Shown here: positions 18,413 through 25,429 of the stretch, piece by piece | Layout of the letters: each line of letters starts with the position of its first letter | How positions within the stretch are numbered: the stretch's first letter is position 1 | Source: Shewanella marisflavi | GTDB lineage: Bacteria > Pseudomonadota > Gammaproteobacteria > Enterobacterales > Shewanellaceae | Reading direction: 5' to 3' | Assembly: GCF_023283925.1 (NCBI RefSeq) | Contig: NZ_JAKIKX010000012.1 | Location: 26,834 to 90,833 of the forward strand | Length of the DNA stretch: 64,000 nt | Made by a program: the position numbers and the translations under genes | Notes under the pieces: model-generated | What the model saw: the letters and a program-made list of their open reading frames with translations, nothing else | Told to the model about the DNA's origin: nothing | Database searches by the model: none

Positions 18413-19945
18413 TTATAGTAGCGCTGGGATCCCTTGGATCATGCCGACGGCGAGCATGGCCACCAAACAGATCACAAAGGCTAGCCCTGGAATAATAAGG
18501 CGATCCACTAGGCTTAAACTGGCGGCACGTTCTTTGTCGCCAATCAGACCATTATTGTCGAGCAACATGGTCAATGCCCAAGCTAGCACGGGGTTTGCTA
18601 CGAATGAGGCAAAGATACAGATGCCTGCAGCCTGGCTGCTTTGGGTATCTTTTACCATCTGCATACCGGCTTCAAGTAGTGGTAAGAATACACCTACCAG
18701 TAGCGCGATAGACATTACTGGGCGCCATACGGTAACGTCCATTGGGTAACCAAGAACGGCCACTATGATACACAAGCTACCTAGCAAGATGGCACCTGCT
18801 GGAATAGGGCGTTTGGCAATCGCCGCAGGGATCATATAAGTGCCCCAAGACGAAGTGATGTTACCACCACCCACAGCCGTACCAACGATTTGACGCAGTG
18901 AACAAGTGGTCATGGTGTCATCGACATCCATTAATACCTTCTCAGTTCCCTTAGGATAGTTCAGCTCCTGGAAGATACGGTGTCCCAAGAAGTCGGGTGA
19001 CCACATAGCAACAGCCAAGATGGCAAATGGCAGAGACGCGATGAAATGTTCGAAGTTAGGTAAGCCTAGCTGCCAGCCGTATTCGGTTGAGCCCCACCAG
19101 TACATAGGGTTCAGATTCGGAATGCCGGGTTCGGTGACAAATTGCAGATCCAGACCTGCCCCCAGAGCGAATGCCAGAGCGATAGCGGCTATCGAACATA
19201 ATGGGATCGCCAGCCAGCGCTTACCCACTTTAGCCAGGTAGGCGTAGAGGACGACGTTCACCAGTAAGATGAAGAAGGCCACATAACCCAGGCTGTAATC
19301 TAAGGTATGTTTGGCCTGTAGGCCGCCGGCCCAATCAAAGAGTGATGTGATTTGGCTCTTGGCGCCCATAAAGCCAAGGAATACCAAGAGGCCACCGGCC
19401 ACCCCGCTGGAGGTGAGATTGACGAGTCGCGAGCCGCCTTTAAAGTAGCTGAGTAAGAGACCGAAAATACCCAGTAATATCGCTAGTGCTAAGGGGTGGG
19501 CACCCGCCAAGGCGATAGCGCCGATAAGGGGGATCATGGGACCGTGGTTGCCGCCTAAGTTAGCGCGAGGGTTGATAAATCCGGAGCTGATAATACAGAA
19601 GAGCAGGGCGGGGATAAGCATTTCGACGCGAACAACCTGAATGGCAAATTCGGCGCCTAAGTTAACGTGTTCCCAGCGTTCGCTGAGGCCTGAAGCCCAA
19701 GCGGCCATAACCGCTGAGTACATCACGGTAATGCCTATGGTTCCGGCAATAGCAGGGACTAGGTCTTCCCATTCGAAGCGAAAATCTCTTCCCGGTAGAT
19801 TGAGGCCCCAACGTCTGGGCTTCATGATCTGTAATTCGTGGTCTAAATACGCTTCGCGAGTGGCAAACTCGCTGGCAGGACGGTGAAGCTCTTTGTACGT
19901 CAGCTCAGAGGCTTCCATCTCTTCTTTTTTGACAGTTTCTGACAT
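18413..19945 (-). CDS. DUF3360 multi-spanning membrane protein, putative permease
   Basis: A 510-residue protein with a hydrophilic N-terminus of about 55 residues that includes LTYKELHRPASEFATREAYLDHELQIMKPRRW in two blocks, and then roughly 12 hydrophobic helices. I assign it to the DUF3360 family from memory of that N-terminal block; the overall hydropathy resembles NCS2/SulP-type permeases, with NPRANLGGNHGPMIPLIGA and GGGNITSSWGTYMIPAA as re-entrant-like motifs. The substrate is unknown. It sits between pflBA and the formate-channel gene and has a PdhR-type palindrome about 180 bases upstream, which suggests transport of a pyruvate-related acid or a fermentation product (inference). It ends at its own terminator. 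Confidence 0.72.
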   Translation of the reverse strand: MSETVKKEEMEASELTYKELHRPASEFATREAYLDHELQIMKPRRWGLNLPGRDFRFEWEDLVPAIAGTIGITVMYSAVMAAWASGLSERWEHVNLGAEFAIQVVRVEMLIPALLFCIISSGFINPRANLGGNHGPMIPLIGAIALAGAHPLALAILLGIFGLLLSYFKGGSRLVNLTSSGVAGGLLVFLGFMGAKSQITSLFDWAGGLQAKHTLDYSLGYVAFFILLVNVVLYAYLAKVGKRWLAIPLCSIAAIALAFALGAGLDLQFVTEPGIPNLNPMYWWGSTEYGWQLGLPNFEHFIASLPFAILAVAMWSPDFLGHRIFQELNYPKGTEKVLMDVDDTMTTCSLRQIVGTAVGGGNITSSWGTYMIPAAIAKRPIPAGAILLGSLCIIVAVLGYPMDVTVWRPVMSIALLVGVFLPLLEAGMQMVKDTQSSQAAGICIFASFVANPVLAWALTMLLDNNGLIGDKERAASLSLVDRLIIPGLAFVICLVAMLAVGMIQGIPALL

Positions 19946-20839
19946 AATTTCTCATTCTCCGAAAAGAACTTATTGACTCATCTATTCGATGATGACTTTG
20001 AGGTAATCCCTGCAAGTCTGCGAGTGTCGAAAGACCCCAGGTGTCACTCGTATAACTTGTCCGCCCTCCTAGATGGATTAACACCCCAAATCCGGTGAGC
20101 AGTTGCATCCCTAACATTGCTTAAAATTGGTCTGACCAATTTACCTCATAAATCTTAACATAGTGGATTTCACCTGGCATTAACTATCAATAAACTTGAA
20201 ACTGGTGATTAGATGATTTGGGAGCTAGTTAACATCTTGTGTCGCCATTTCAGATCAATTTCAACATTGGGCATGACTATTGCGTTTAGATATAGATCTC
20301 GCCTTTTGTCTCTTTTGGGAGCCCTTTCCCTCTATGAAGAGTAAATTAGATGCATCTCTCACGCCTCACTTTTTAATGGGTGTCTGGCTCGCAAAACAAA
20401 TCGCAAGTGTGTGGTGCATCGCATAATTCTATGCCTTGCCACAGGCCTATGTGGTTTAAGGTTTGTCGAGCTAGGGCACTTACTTAAGGTAATCAAGTTG
20501 TCTTATAGCTTAGGCAATAAGGTGTTAGTTGCCAGTATGTTGATAGAAAAGTGCTGCTTGGTTTTATGAGCTGAAGATTGCCGCTTCTAACCTTAACATT
20601 CCGCCCGCCAAATTAAGTGCTTGTAATAAGTGTAATTTATTTGAATTTTTGATGTTTTAACATGGGGTTAACTTATTGGTTGGTGTATCAGAATTGCTGA
20701 TACTGTCATTCATTAATATCAAATTTTATTTGGTGGTTAGGGGCGCTAATCTCGCCATTAAAGAGCTAGGCGTTGGGCTAACTCTTTGTAAAAACATTTA
20801 TTAATCACTAGCCGTCTGAAGAGACTTGGCGATAAGGAG
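19946..20839. other. Long non-coding gap upstream of DUF3360 and focA-like genes
   Basis: Nearly 900 bases separate divergent genes. The only strong element seen is the PdhR-type palindrome at 20124-20142. The rest is AT-rich with short stop-broken frames. It should hold two divergent promoters, and it is long enough for a small RNA, though none could be identified by eye. Confidence 0.5.
20124..20142. promoter_or_regulatory. PdhR-type operator upstream of DUF3360 gene
   Basis: AAATTGGTCTGACCAATTT is a perfect inverted repeat with core AATTGGT-CTG-ACCAATT. It is the same motif as at 18075-18091, which differs only in the central triplet. It lies about 180 bases before the DUF3360 start codon and about 750 bases before the focA-like gene. 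Confidence 0.72.
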
Positions 20840-20848
20840 ATGATGTTA

Positions 20849-20908
20849 ATGAAGTTTAATTGCTGTTTTTATCCTCATAGGGGAGCGGGGCGCCATGACG
20901 ATACCTAA
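20849..20908 (+). CDS. Short upstream ORF overlapping the focA-like start
   Basis: AAGGAG (20834-20839) precedes three in-frame ATGs at 20840, 20843 and 20849. The last has the best spacing (nine bases) and gives a 19-residue peptide starting MKFNCCFYPHRG and ending at TAA 20906. It overlaps the first codons of the formate-channel gene (ATG 20895) in another frame. It may couple or attenuate translation of that gene. There is no homology evidence. Confidence 0.35.
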   Translation: MKFNCCFYPHRGAGRHDDT

Positions 20909-22436
20909 TGTTGTGCCTGTGTTAGCGCGGCCAGCTCAAGTTCAGGCGCAGTCGTCAGAGGTATTGAGCCTATGCCAGCGCGCAGCTCACTATGGGCAGG
21001 AGAAGGCCACTAAAGGGGCGACGCAGACGCTAGGTCAAGCCATGTTTGCCGGTGCCTTTATTGCGCTAGCCTTTGTGTTTTATATCACTGTGACCACTGG
21101 TGCATCAGGCGATTGGGGGATGGTGCGTTTAGTCGGTGGACTGGCCTTTAGTCTGGGGTTGATGTTGGTGGTGATCTGCGGCGGTGAGCTGTTTACCAGC
21201 AGCGTATTGACCAGCGTTGCATGGGCGCAAAAGCGTATTAGTACTAAGGCCTTGCTGATGTGTTGGGGGCGGGTCTATCTGGGAAACCTCTGCGGCGCCC
21301 TAGTGATGCTGATGCTGATCTTAAGTGCCAAGATGTACTTGCTCGATGATGGCCGCTGGGGGCTCAATGCGCTACAGATTGCCCAGCACAAATTGCATCA
21401 CAGCTGGAGTCAGGCATTTGCACTAGGGATCTTATGTAACATGCTGGTTTGCTTGGGTGTCTGGATGACTTTTGCCAGTAAAGAAGCACTGACTAAGGCG
21501 ATTCTGTTGATGCTGCCTGTGGCAATGTTTGTCAGCAGTGGCTTTGAACATAGCATTGCCAATCTCTTTATGGTGCCCTTGGGGGTTGCCATTAAGCAAT
21601 TTGCTATCTGGGGCTGGTACTCACCCACAGGAGTATCTGTCGAGCAATTTGCCGATCTGACCCTGAGCCATTTTGTACTCAATAACCTTATTCCAGTGAC
21701 GGCGGGCAATATTGTCGGCGGTGGGATCTTGGTTGGCCTTGGGTACTGGTGGATTGAAGCTAAGCAGAAAGCTTCACCTGTTCAGCATGTTGCGCAGGTC
21801 ACTCAGCATGAACCTGTGTTGCATTCGCATCCACGCGCTGCGCAAGCCGATGTTTGTCATCTTAATCTAGTTCAAGACATTGCAACCACTTCTATCAATT
21901 TATTATCTAATGCCTCTACAAGGGGAGCCAGTGTTATGCCTAAATCAATTCAAAAATTAAATGTTAGTGCGCTGATGAATAGCGAGCCCTTTACCTTAAG
22001 CCCTGAATTATCTGTGTATGATGGACTTAAAGGCCTGAACCAGGCGCAACTGCGCGGTGCTCCCGTCATCGATAGTAAGGGGAGCTTGTTGGGGTTTGTC
22101 TCTCAGCAGGATCTGCTGCGTAGTTTGTGGTCAGAAGAGTTTGTCCGCGGAATTCGTTATAAGGTTGCCGACTTGATGCAGACGCGTGTGTTAACTGTCG
22201 CCCCGGATGATGCCGTGGCCGATCTGATCGAGGTGATGGTGGTTGACCGCGATAAGCTGTTTCCTGTCAGTGATATGGGGGTTTTAACGGGAAATGCCTA
22301 CGCCAGTTATGAAGAGCGATTGCGTCATGCCAGTGCCAGCAAGCCTAGTAGTTTCCCTGTGGTGAGCGAGGGTAAGCTGGTTGGGGTGATCACCCGCGAG
22401 GCTGTAGTTGCCAAAGTCTGCGCAATTTATGCCTAG
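20895..22436 (+). CDS. focA: FNT formate/nitrite channel fused to a CBS pair (FocA-like)
   Basis: A 513-residue protein. Residues about 30-290 form a formate/nitrite transporter channel: six hydrophobic segments with GQAMFAGAFIALAFVFYI, ICGGELFTSSVL (the FNT omega-loop region), GNLCGALVM, GILCNMLVCLGVWM, GFEHSIANLFMVPL and TAGNIVGGGILVG. A His-rich linker (about 293-345) follows, then two CBS motifs (about 355-425 and 425-513). Typical FocA is about 285 residues, so the CBS pair is an added ligand-sensing module that probably binds adenine nucleotides (inference). AGGGGAG precedes the ATG by nine bases. An internal ATG with its own ribosome site begins the CBS part (see 21921-21938). The pfl neighbourhood supports formate as the substrate. 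Confidence 0.88.
   Translation: MTIPNVVPVLARPAQVQAQSSEVLSLCQRAAHYGQEKATKGATQTLGQAMFAGAFIALAFVFYITVTTGASGDWGMVRLVGGLAFSLGLMLVVICGGELFTSSVLTSVAWAQKRISTKALLMCWGRVYLGNLCGALVMLMLILSAKMYLLDDGRWGLNALQIAQHKLHHSWSQAFALGILCNMLVCLGVWMTFASKEALTKAILLMLPVAMFVSSGFEHSIANLFMVPLGVAIKQFAIWGWYSPTGVSVEQFADLTLSHFVLNNLIPVTAGNIVGGGILVGLGYWWIEAKQKASPVQHVAQVTQHEPVLHSHPRAAQADVCHLNLVQDIATTSINLLSNASTRGASVMPKSIQKLNVSALMNSEPFTLSPELSVYDGLKGLNQAQLRGAPVIDSKGSLLGFVSQQDLLRSLWSEEFVRGIRYKVADLMQTRVLTVAPDDAVADLIEVMVVDRDKLFPVSDMGVLTGNAYASYEERLRHASASKPSSFPVVSEGKLVGVITREAVVAKVCAIYA
21921..21938 (+). promoter_or_regulatory. Internal ribosome site and ATG ahead of the CBS module
   Basis: AGGGGAG (21921-21927), eight bases of spacer and ATG (21936) lie in the reading frame of the focA-like gene, exactly at the boundary between linker and CBS pair. 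This could yield a separate CBS protein of 166 residues starting MPKSIQKLNVSALM. Confidence 0.5.
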
Positions 22437-22463
22437 TGTGCAGACGCAAGCAATATAAGTATC

Positions 22464-22494
22464 AAGGACGTGGCGCTCAGTGCGCCTCGTCCTT
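22464..22494 (+). terminator. Hairpin downstream of focA-like gene
   Basis: The arms AAGGACGTGGCGC and GCGCCTCGTCCTT pair with one mismatch around a five-base loop. The T tract that follows is poor, so termination efficiency is uncertain. Confidence 0.5.
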
Positions 22495-22574
22495 GTTATC
22501 TTGATTGCCTGGTGATTTCGATTTGATAAGCGCTTACGTTTCGCAGGATTTGAAAGCCCTTTTTGCGAATGTGA

Positions 22575-23492
22575 TTAACTTTTCATTGATTTTGTGTGCT
22601 GGCGATGTTTGCTCAGGCGCCGTGCTTCGGTTATCACACAATCACGCAGCGGGTTCTCCCCCGAGTCGCAGCGCCACACAAACGACAGGTGTCTTTGCAT
22701 ATTCAGCTGGGGTGTTGGCAGAATCACCAGTTCACCGGCCGCGACCTCTTTCTCCACATCTAAGAAGGGCAGGCTGCTGAGGTAGGGGCCATTTTTCACC
22801 AGCGCCTTGAGTAGTGAGACATGTTCATACTCCTTCCAGACATTCAGTTTCTCGATGACTCCGTGGATGGCACCTTCAAATATGCGCCGGGTTCCCGCCC
22901 CTTGTTCACGCAGTACCCATCTTGCCTGTTCTAGCTGGGCTAAGCTGGTGGTGGTTTGTTTGGCGTAGGGATGATGCGGTGAGGCGACGACCACGAGATG
23001 ATCATCTAGCCACTGCTCTTGGTAGAGGCGACTGTCGTCGTTACGGCCTTCTATGATGCCAAAGTCATATTCATAGTTAAGTAAGCCCTCGACCACATTC
23101 TCGGTATTTTCAACTGTGAGATCGATCCTAAGTTCTGGAAAATCAGTATCGATTTTGCTGATAAGCTCGGGAAGTAGATGCTCGGCGGCAGTTTGACTCG
23201 AGCACAAACGAAAACGACCGCTGATAAGGTGTTGTTCGTGAAGGCCTAATTCAATTTGTTGCGCATCTTGAAGTAGGCGTCTTGCTCTTGGGCGTAACCA
23301 ATTACCCCAGTGACTCAGGGTTAACCTGTTGCCTTGTCTAATAAAGAGTGGACGGCCAAGCAGATTCTCCAGCTGCCCTAGAGACATGCTGACTGCAGAT
23401 TGGGTCATGGACAATTTTCGTGCCGCAGCACTCACACTTTCCAGGCTGGCAACGGCATCGAATACCATAATTTGTTTCAGTGAGTATTTCAT
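22575..23492 (-). CDS. LysR-family transcriptional regulator
   Basis: A 305-residue LysR protein. The N-terminal helix-turn-helix is clear (AVASLESVSAAARKLSMTQSAVSMSLGQLE, shown here only as a location: residues 12-41), followed by the linker helix and a periplasmic-binding-like effector domain from about residue 90 (GRFRLCSSQTAAEHLLPELI). It is divergent from the yfcC carrier gene with 333 bases between them, so it is the likely regulator of that gene. A LysR-box-like repeat lies 44-58 bases before its start codon. It converges with the focA-like gene. Confidence 0.9.
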   Translation of the reverse strand: MKYSLKQIMVFDAVASLESVSAAARKLSMTQSAVSMSLGQLENLLGRPLFIRQGNRLTLSHWGNWLRPRARRLLQDAQQIELGLHEQHLISGRFRLCSSQTAAEHLLPELISKIDTDFPELRIDLTVENTENVVEGLLNYEYDFGIIEGRNDDSRLYQEQWLDDHLVVVASPHHPYAKQTTTSLAQLEQARWVLREQGAGTRRIFEGAIHGVIEKLNVWKEYEHVSLLKALVKNGPYLSSLPFLDVEKEVAAGELVILPTPQLNMQRHLSFVWRCDSGENPLRDCVITEARRLSKHRQHTKSMKS

Positions 23493-23825
23493 CGACCTTG
23501 AAGCGTCCTAGCTGATTTGAGCGATAATGAAAACTATCAATAAAATTGATGCTTGTGCGATATTGATTGTATGAGTGGCGGCATCTTTTCACAAGTAACG
23601 GATTGATTTTATCTAAGTTACTAGACTTATCTCACTGTTTGATTCGTCTTGTGCGGCTGTTGTCATTATTTCCGATTACGTGAATGTCATCGAGGATACA
23701 CAAGCCTGTTATTTGTGCCTGTTTTATTCAGTGTTGCGAAGTGTATCCAGGGTCAGCCAAAGCCTGTGCAGGGGAGATGAATTGGTTTATATTGGCGGGC
23801 AATAATAACAATATATGGCGTTACA
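23493..23825. promoter_or_regulatory. LysR-yfcC divergent promoter region
   Basis: These 333 bases hold divergent promoters. An inverted repeat ATCAAT-AAA-ATTGAT at 23536-23550 fits the T-N11-A pattern of LysR sites. A 60-codon frame starting at 23684 lies here, but I reject it as a gene. Confidence 0.5.
23536..23550. promoter_or_regulatory. LysR-box-like inverted repeat
   Basis: ATCAAT-AAA-ATTGAT is a perfect 6-bp inverted repeat with a three-base centre, close to the LysR gene start. It is a candidate autoregulatory site; this is inferred from pattern and position only. Confidence 0.4.
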
Positions 23826-25355
23826 ATGGCAAAACAAGCTCCCCCTTCTACAGTAAATCCCTCTAAAAACATAGTATTACCCGATACCTTAGTGATCATC
23901 TTTTTTGTCGCGCTGGCTGCTATGGTGCTGACTTATCTGGTGCCTGTCGGTTCATTCGATACCCAAGAGATCCACTACCTTGCCGACGGAGTCGAAAAGC
24001 ATCGTAATGTGGTTGATCCCAGTTCGTTTCGATATAGCCTAGATGAGGCTGGAGAGCACCTTAAACAGCCTGTCGCCCTGTTTGAAGGCGGGGGGGGCAT
24101 CGGCTTTTTCAACTTTGCCTTCGAAGGCTTAACCTCTGGCTCAAAATGGGGCACAGCGATTGGCGTGATCATGTTTATGCTCGTCATTGGCGGCGCCTTT
24201 GGCATAGTGATGGAAACGGGCACCATAGATAACGGCATTTTGCGCTTAATTGATAAGACTCAGGGGAACGAGCGGCTCTTTATTCCTGCGCTGTTTATTT
24301 TGTTTTCGCTTGGCGGCGCCGTTTTTGGGATGGGAGAAGAGGCAATAGCCTTTGCCATTATCATCTGCCCATTGATGATTCGCTTAGGTTTTGATGGCAT
24401 AACCACTGTTATGGTGACCTATGTGGCGACTCAAGTGGGGTTTGCCAGCTCTTGGATGAATCCCTTTAGCGTGGCGATTGCCCAGGGGATAGCGGGGATT
24501 CCAGTATTATCTGGCGCAGGTGTGCGCGGCATCATGTGGGCGGGCTTTACCTTGATGGGAGTGATTTTTACGATGCGCTATGGCGCAAAGATACAGGCCA
24601 ATCCGCAAAGTTCCCTCTGTTATGAATCCGATAGCTATTTTCGCCACCATCAAGCGTCCAGCAACCTAGAGAGTCGGTTTAATTTTGGCGACATTCTCGT
24701 CTTGCTCACTATCTTGGTAACCGTTGTCTGGGTGATCTGGGGGGTCGTCACTCAAGCGTGGTTTATTCCCGAGATCGCAAGTCAGTTCTTCACCATGGGA
24801 ATTGTGGTAGGGGTCATTGCCGTTATCTTCGGGCTCAATGGCATGACGCTTAACCGAATGGCGACCAGCTTCAAGCAAGGTGCGGGCACCATGTTAGAAC
24901 CAGCCTTGTTGGTGGGATGTGCGTCGGGGATCTTATTGCTCCTTGGTGGTGGCAAGCCCGATGAACCAAGTGTGCTAAACACCTTATTAAATGGCGCCGG
25001 TAGTCTGATTGGGCAATTGCCAGCCGTGGTATCGGCTTGGTTCATGCTGCTGTTTCAGTCGGTGTTTAACTTCTTTGTGACCTCAGGTTCTGGCCAGGCA
25101 GCATTAACCATGCCCTTGATGGCGCCTCTTGCCGATATCGTGGGGGTATCACGTCAGGTGGCGGTGTTGGCATTTCAGTTGGGAGATGGCTTTACCAATG
25201 TCTTGGTGCCGACATCGGCGTCACTGATGGCGACTTTAGGTGTATGCCGCGTCGATTGGGGCGTGTGGGTGAAGTTTATCTGGCGTTTTATATTGGCTCT
25301 GTTTTTGGTGTCGAGCCTAGTTGTGGTTTCAGCCCATTACCTGGGTTTCGCCTAA
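23826..25355 (+). CDS. yfcC: YfcC-family anion/C4-dicarboxylate-like carrier
   Basis: A 509-residue inner-membrane protein with about 12-13 helices. Long blocks such as PDTLVIIFFVALAAM, FEGLTSGSKWGTAIGVIMFM, SLGGAVFGMGEEAIAFAIII, GFASSWMNPFSVAIAQGIAG and NFFVTSGSGQAALTMPLMAP match E. coli YfcC (DcuC-related ion-transporter superfamily). Members are predicted to carry dicarboxylates or amino acids; the substrate is not determined. The ATG has a poor ribosome site. The LysR gene upstream and divergent is the probable regulator. A bidirectional terminator follows. Confidence 0.88.
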   Translation: MAKQAPPSTVNPSKNIVLPDTLVIIFFVALAAMVLTYLVPVGSFDTQEIHYLADGVEKHRNVVDPSSFRYSLDEAGEHLKQPVALFEGGGGIGFFNFAFEGLTSGSKWGTAIGVIMFMLVIGGAFGIVMETGTIDNGILRLIDKTQGNERLFIPALFILFSLGGAVFGMGEEAIAFAIIICPLMIRLGFDGITTVMVTYVATQVGFASSWMNPFSVAIAQGIAGIPVLSGAGVRGIMWAGFTLMGVIFTMRYGAKIQANPQSSLCYESDSYFRHHQASSNLESRFNFGDILVLLTILVTVVWVIWGVVTQAWFIPEIASQFFTMGIVVGVIAVIFGLNGMTLNRMATSFKQGAGTMLEPALLVGCASGILLLLGGGKPDEPSVLNTLLNGAGSLIGQLPAVVSAWFMLLFQSVFNFFVTSGSGQAALTMPLMAPLADIVGVSRQVAVLAFQLGDGFTNVLVPTSASLMATLGVCRVDWGVWVKFIWRFILALFLVSSLVVVSAHYLGFA

Positions 25356-25380
25356 TAGTCACTCACTAAAAAAGGTCAAT

Positions 25381-25409
25381 AAAAAAACGGCATCCTAGGA
25401 TGCCGTTTT
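25381..25409. terminator. Bidirectional terminator between yfcC and TonB receptor
   Basis: The palindrome ACGGCATCCT/AGGATGCCGT is flanked by A and T tracts, so it serves the converging yfcC and receptor genes alike. Confidence 0.88.
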
Positions 25410-25429
25410 GTCGTTAAAGATCTAATGGT

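Noticed and set aside
23684..23866. 60-codon plus-strand frame before yfcC
   Set aside because: It runs into yfcC in another frame, has an irregular Cys/Asn composition and no ribosome site.
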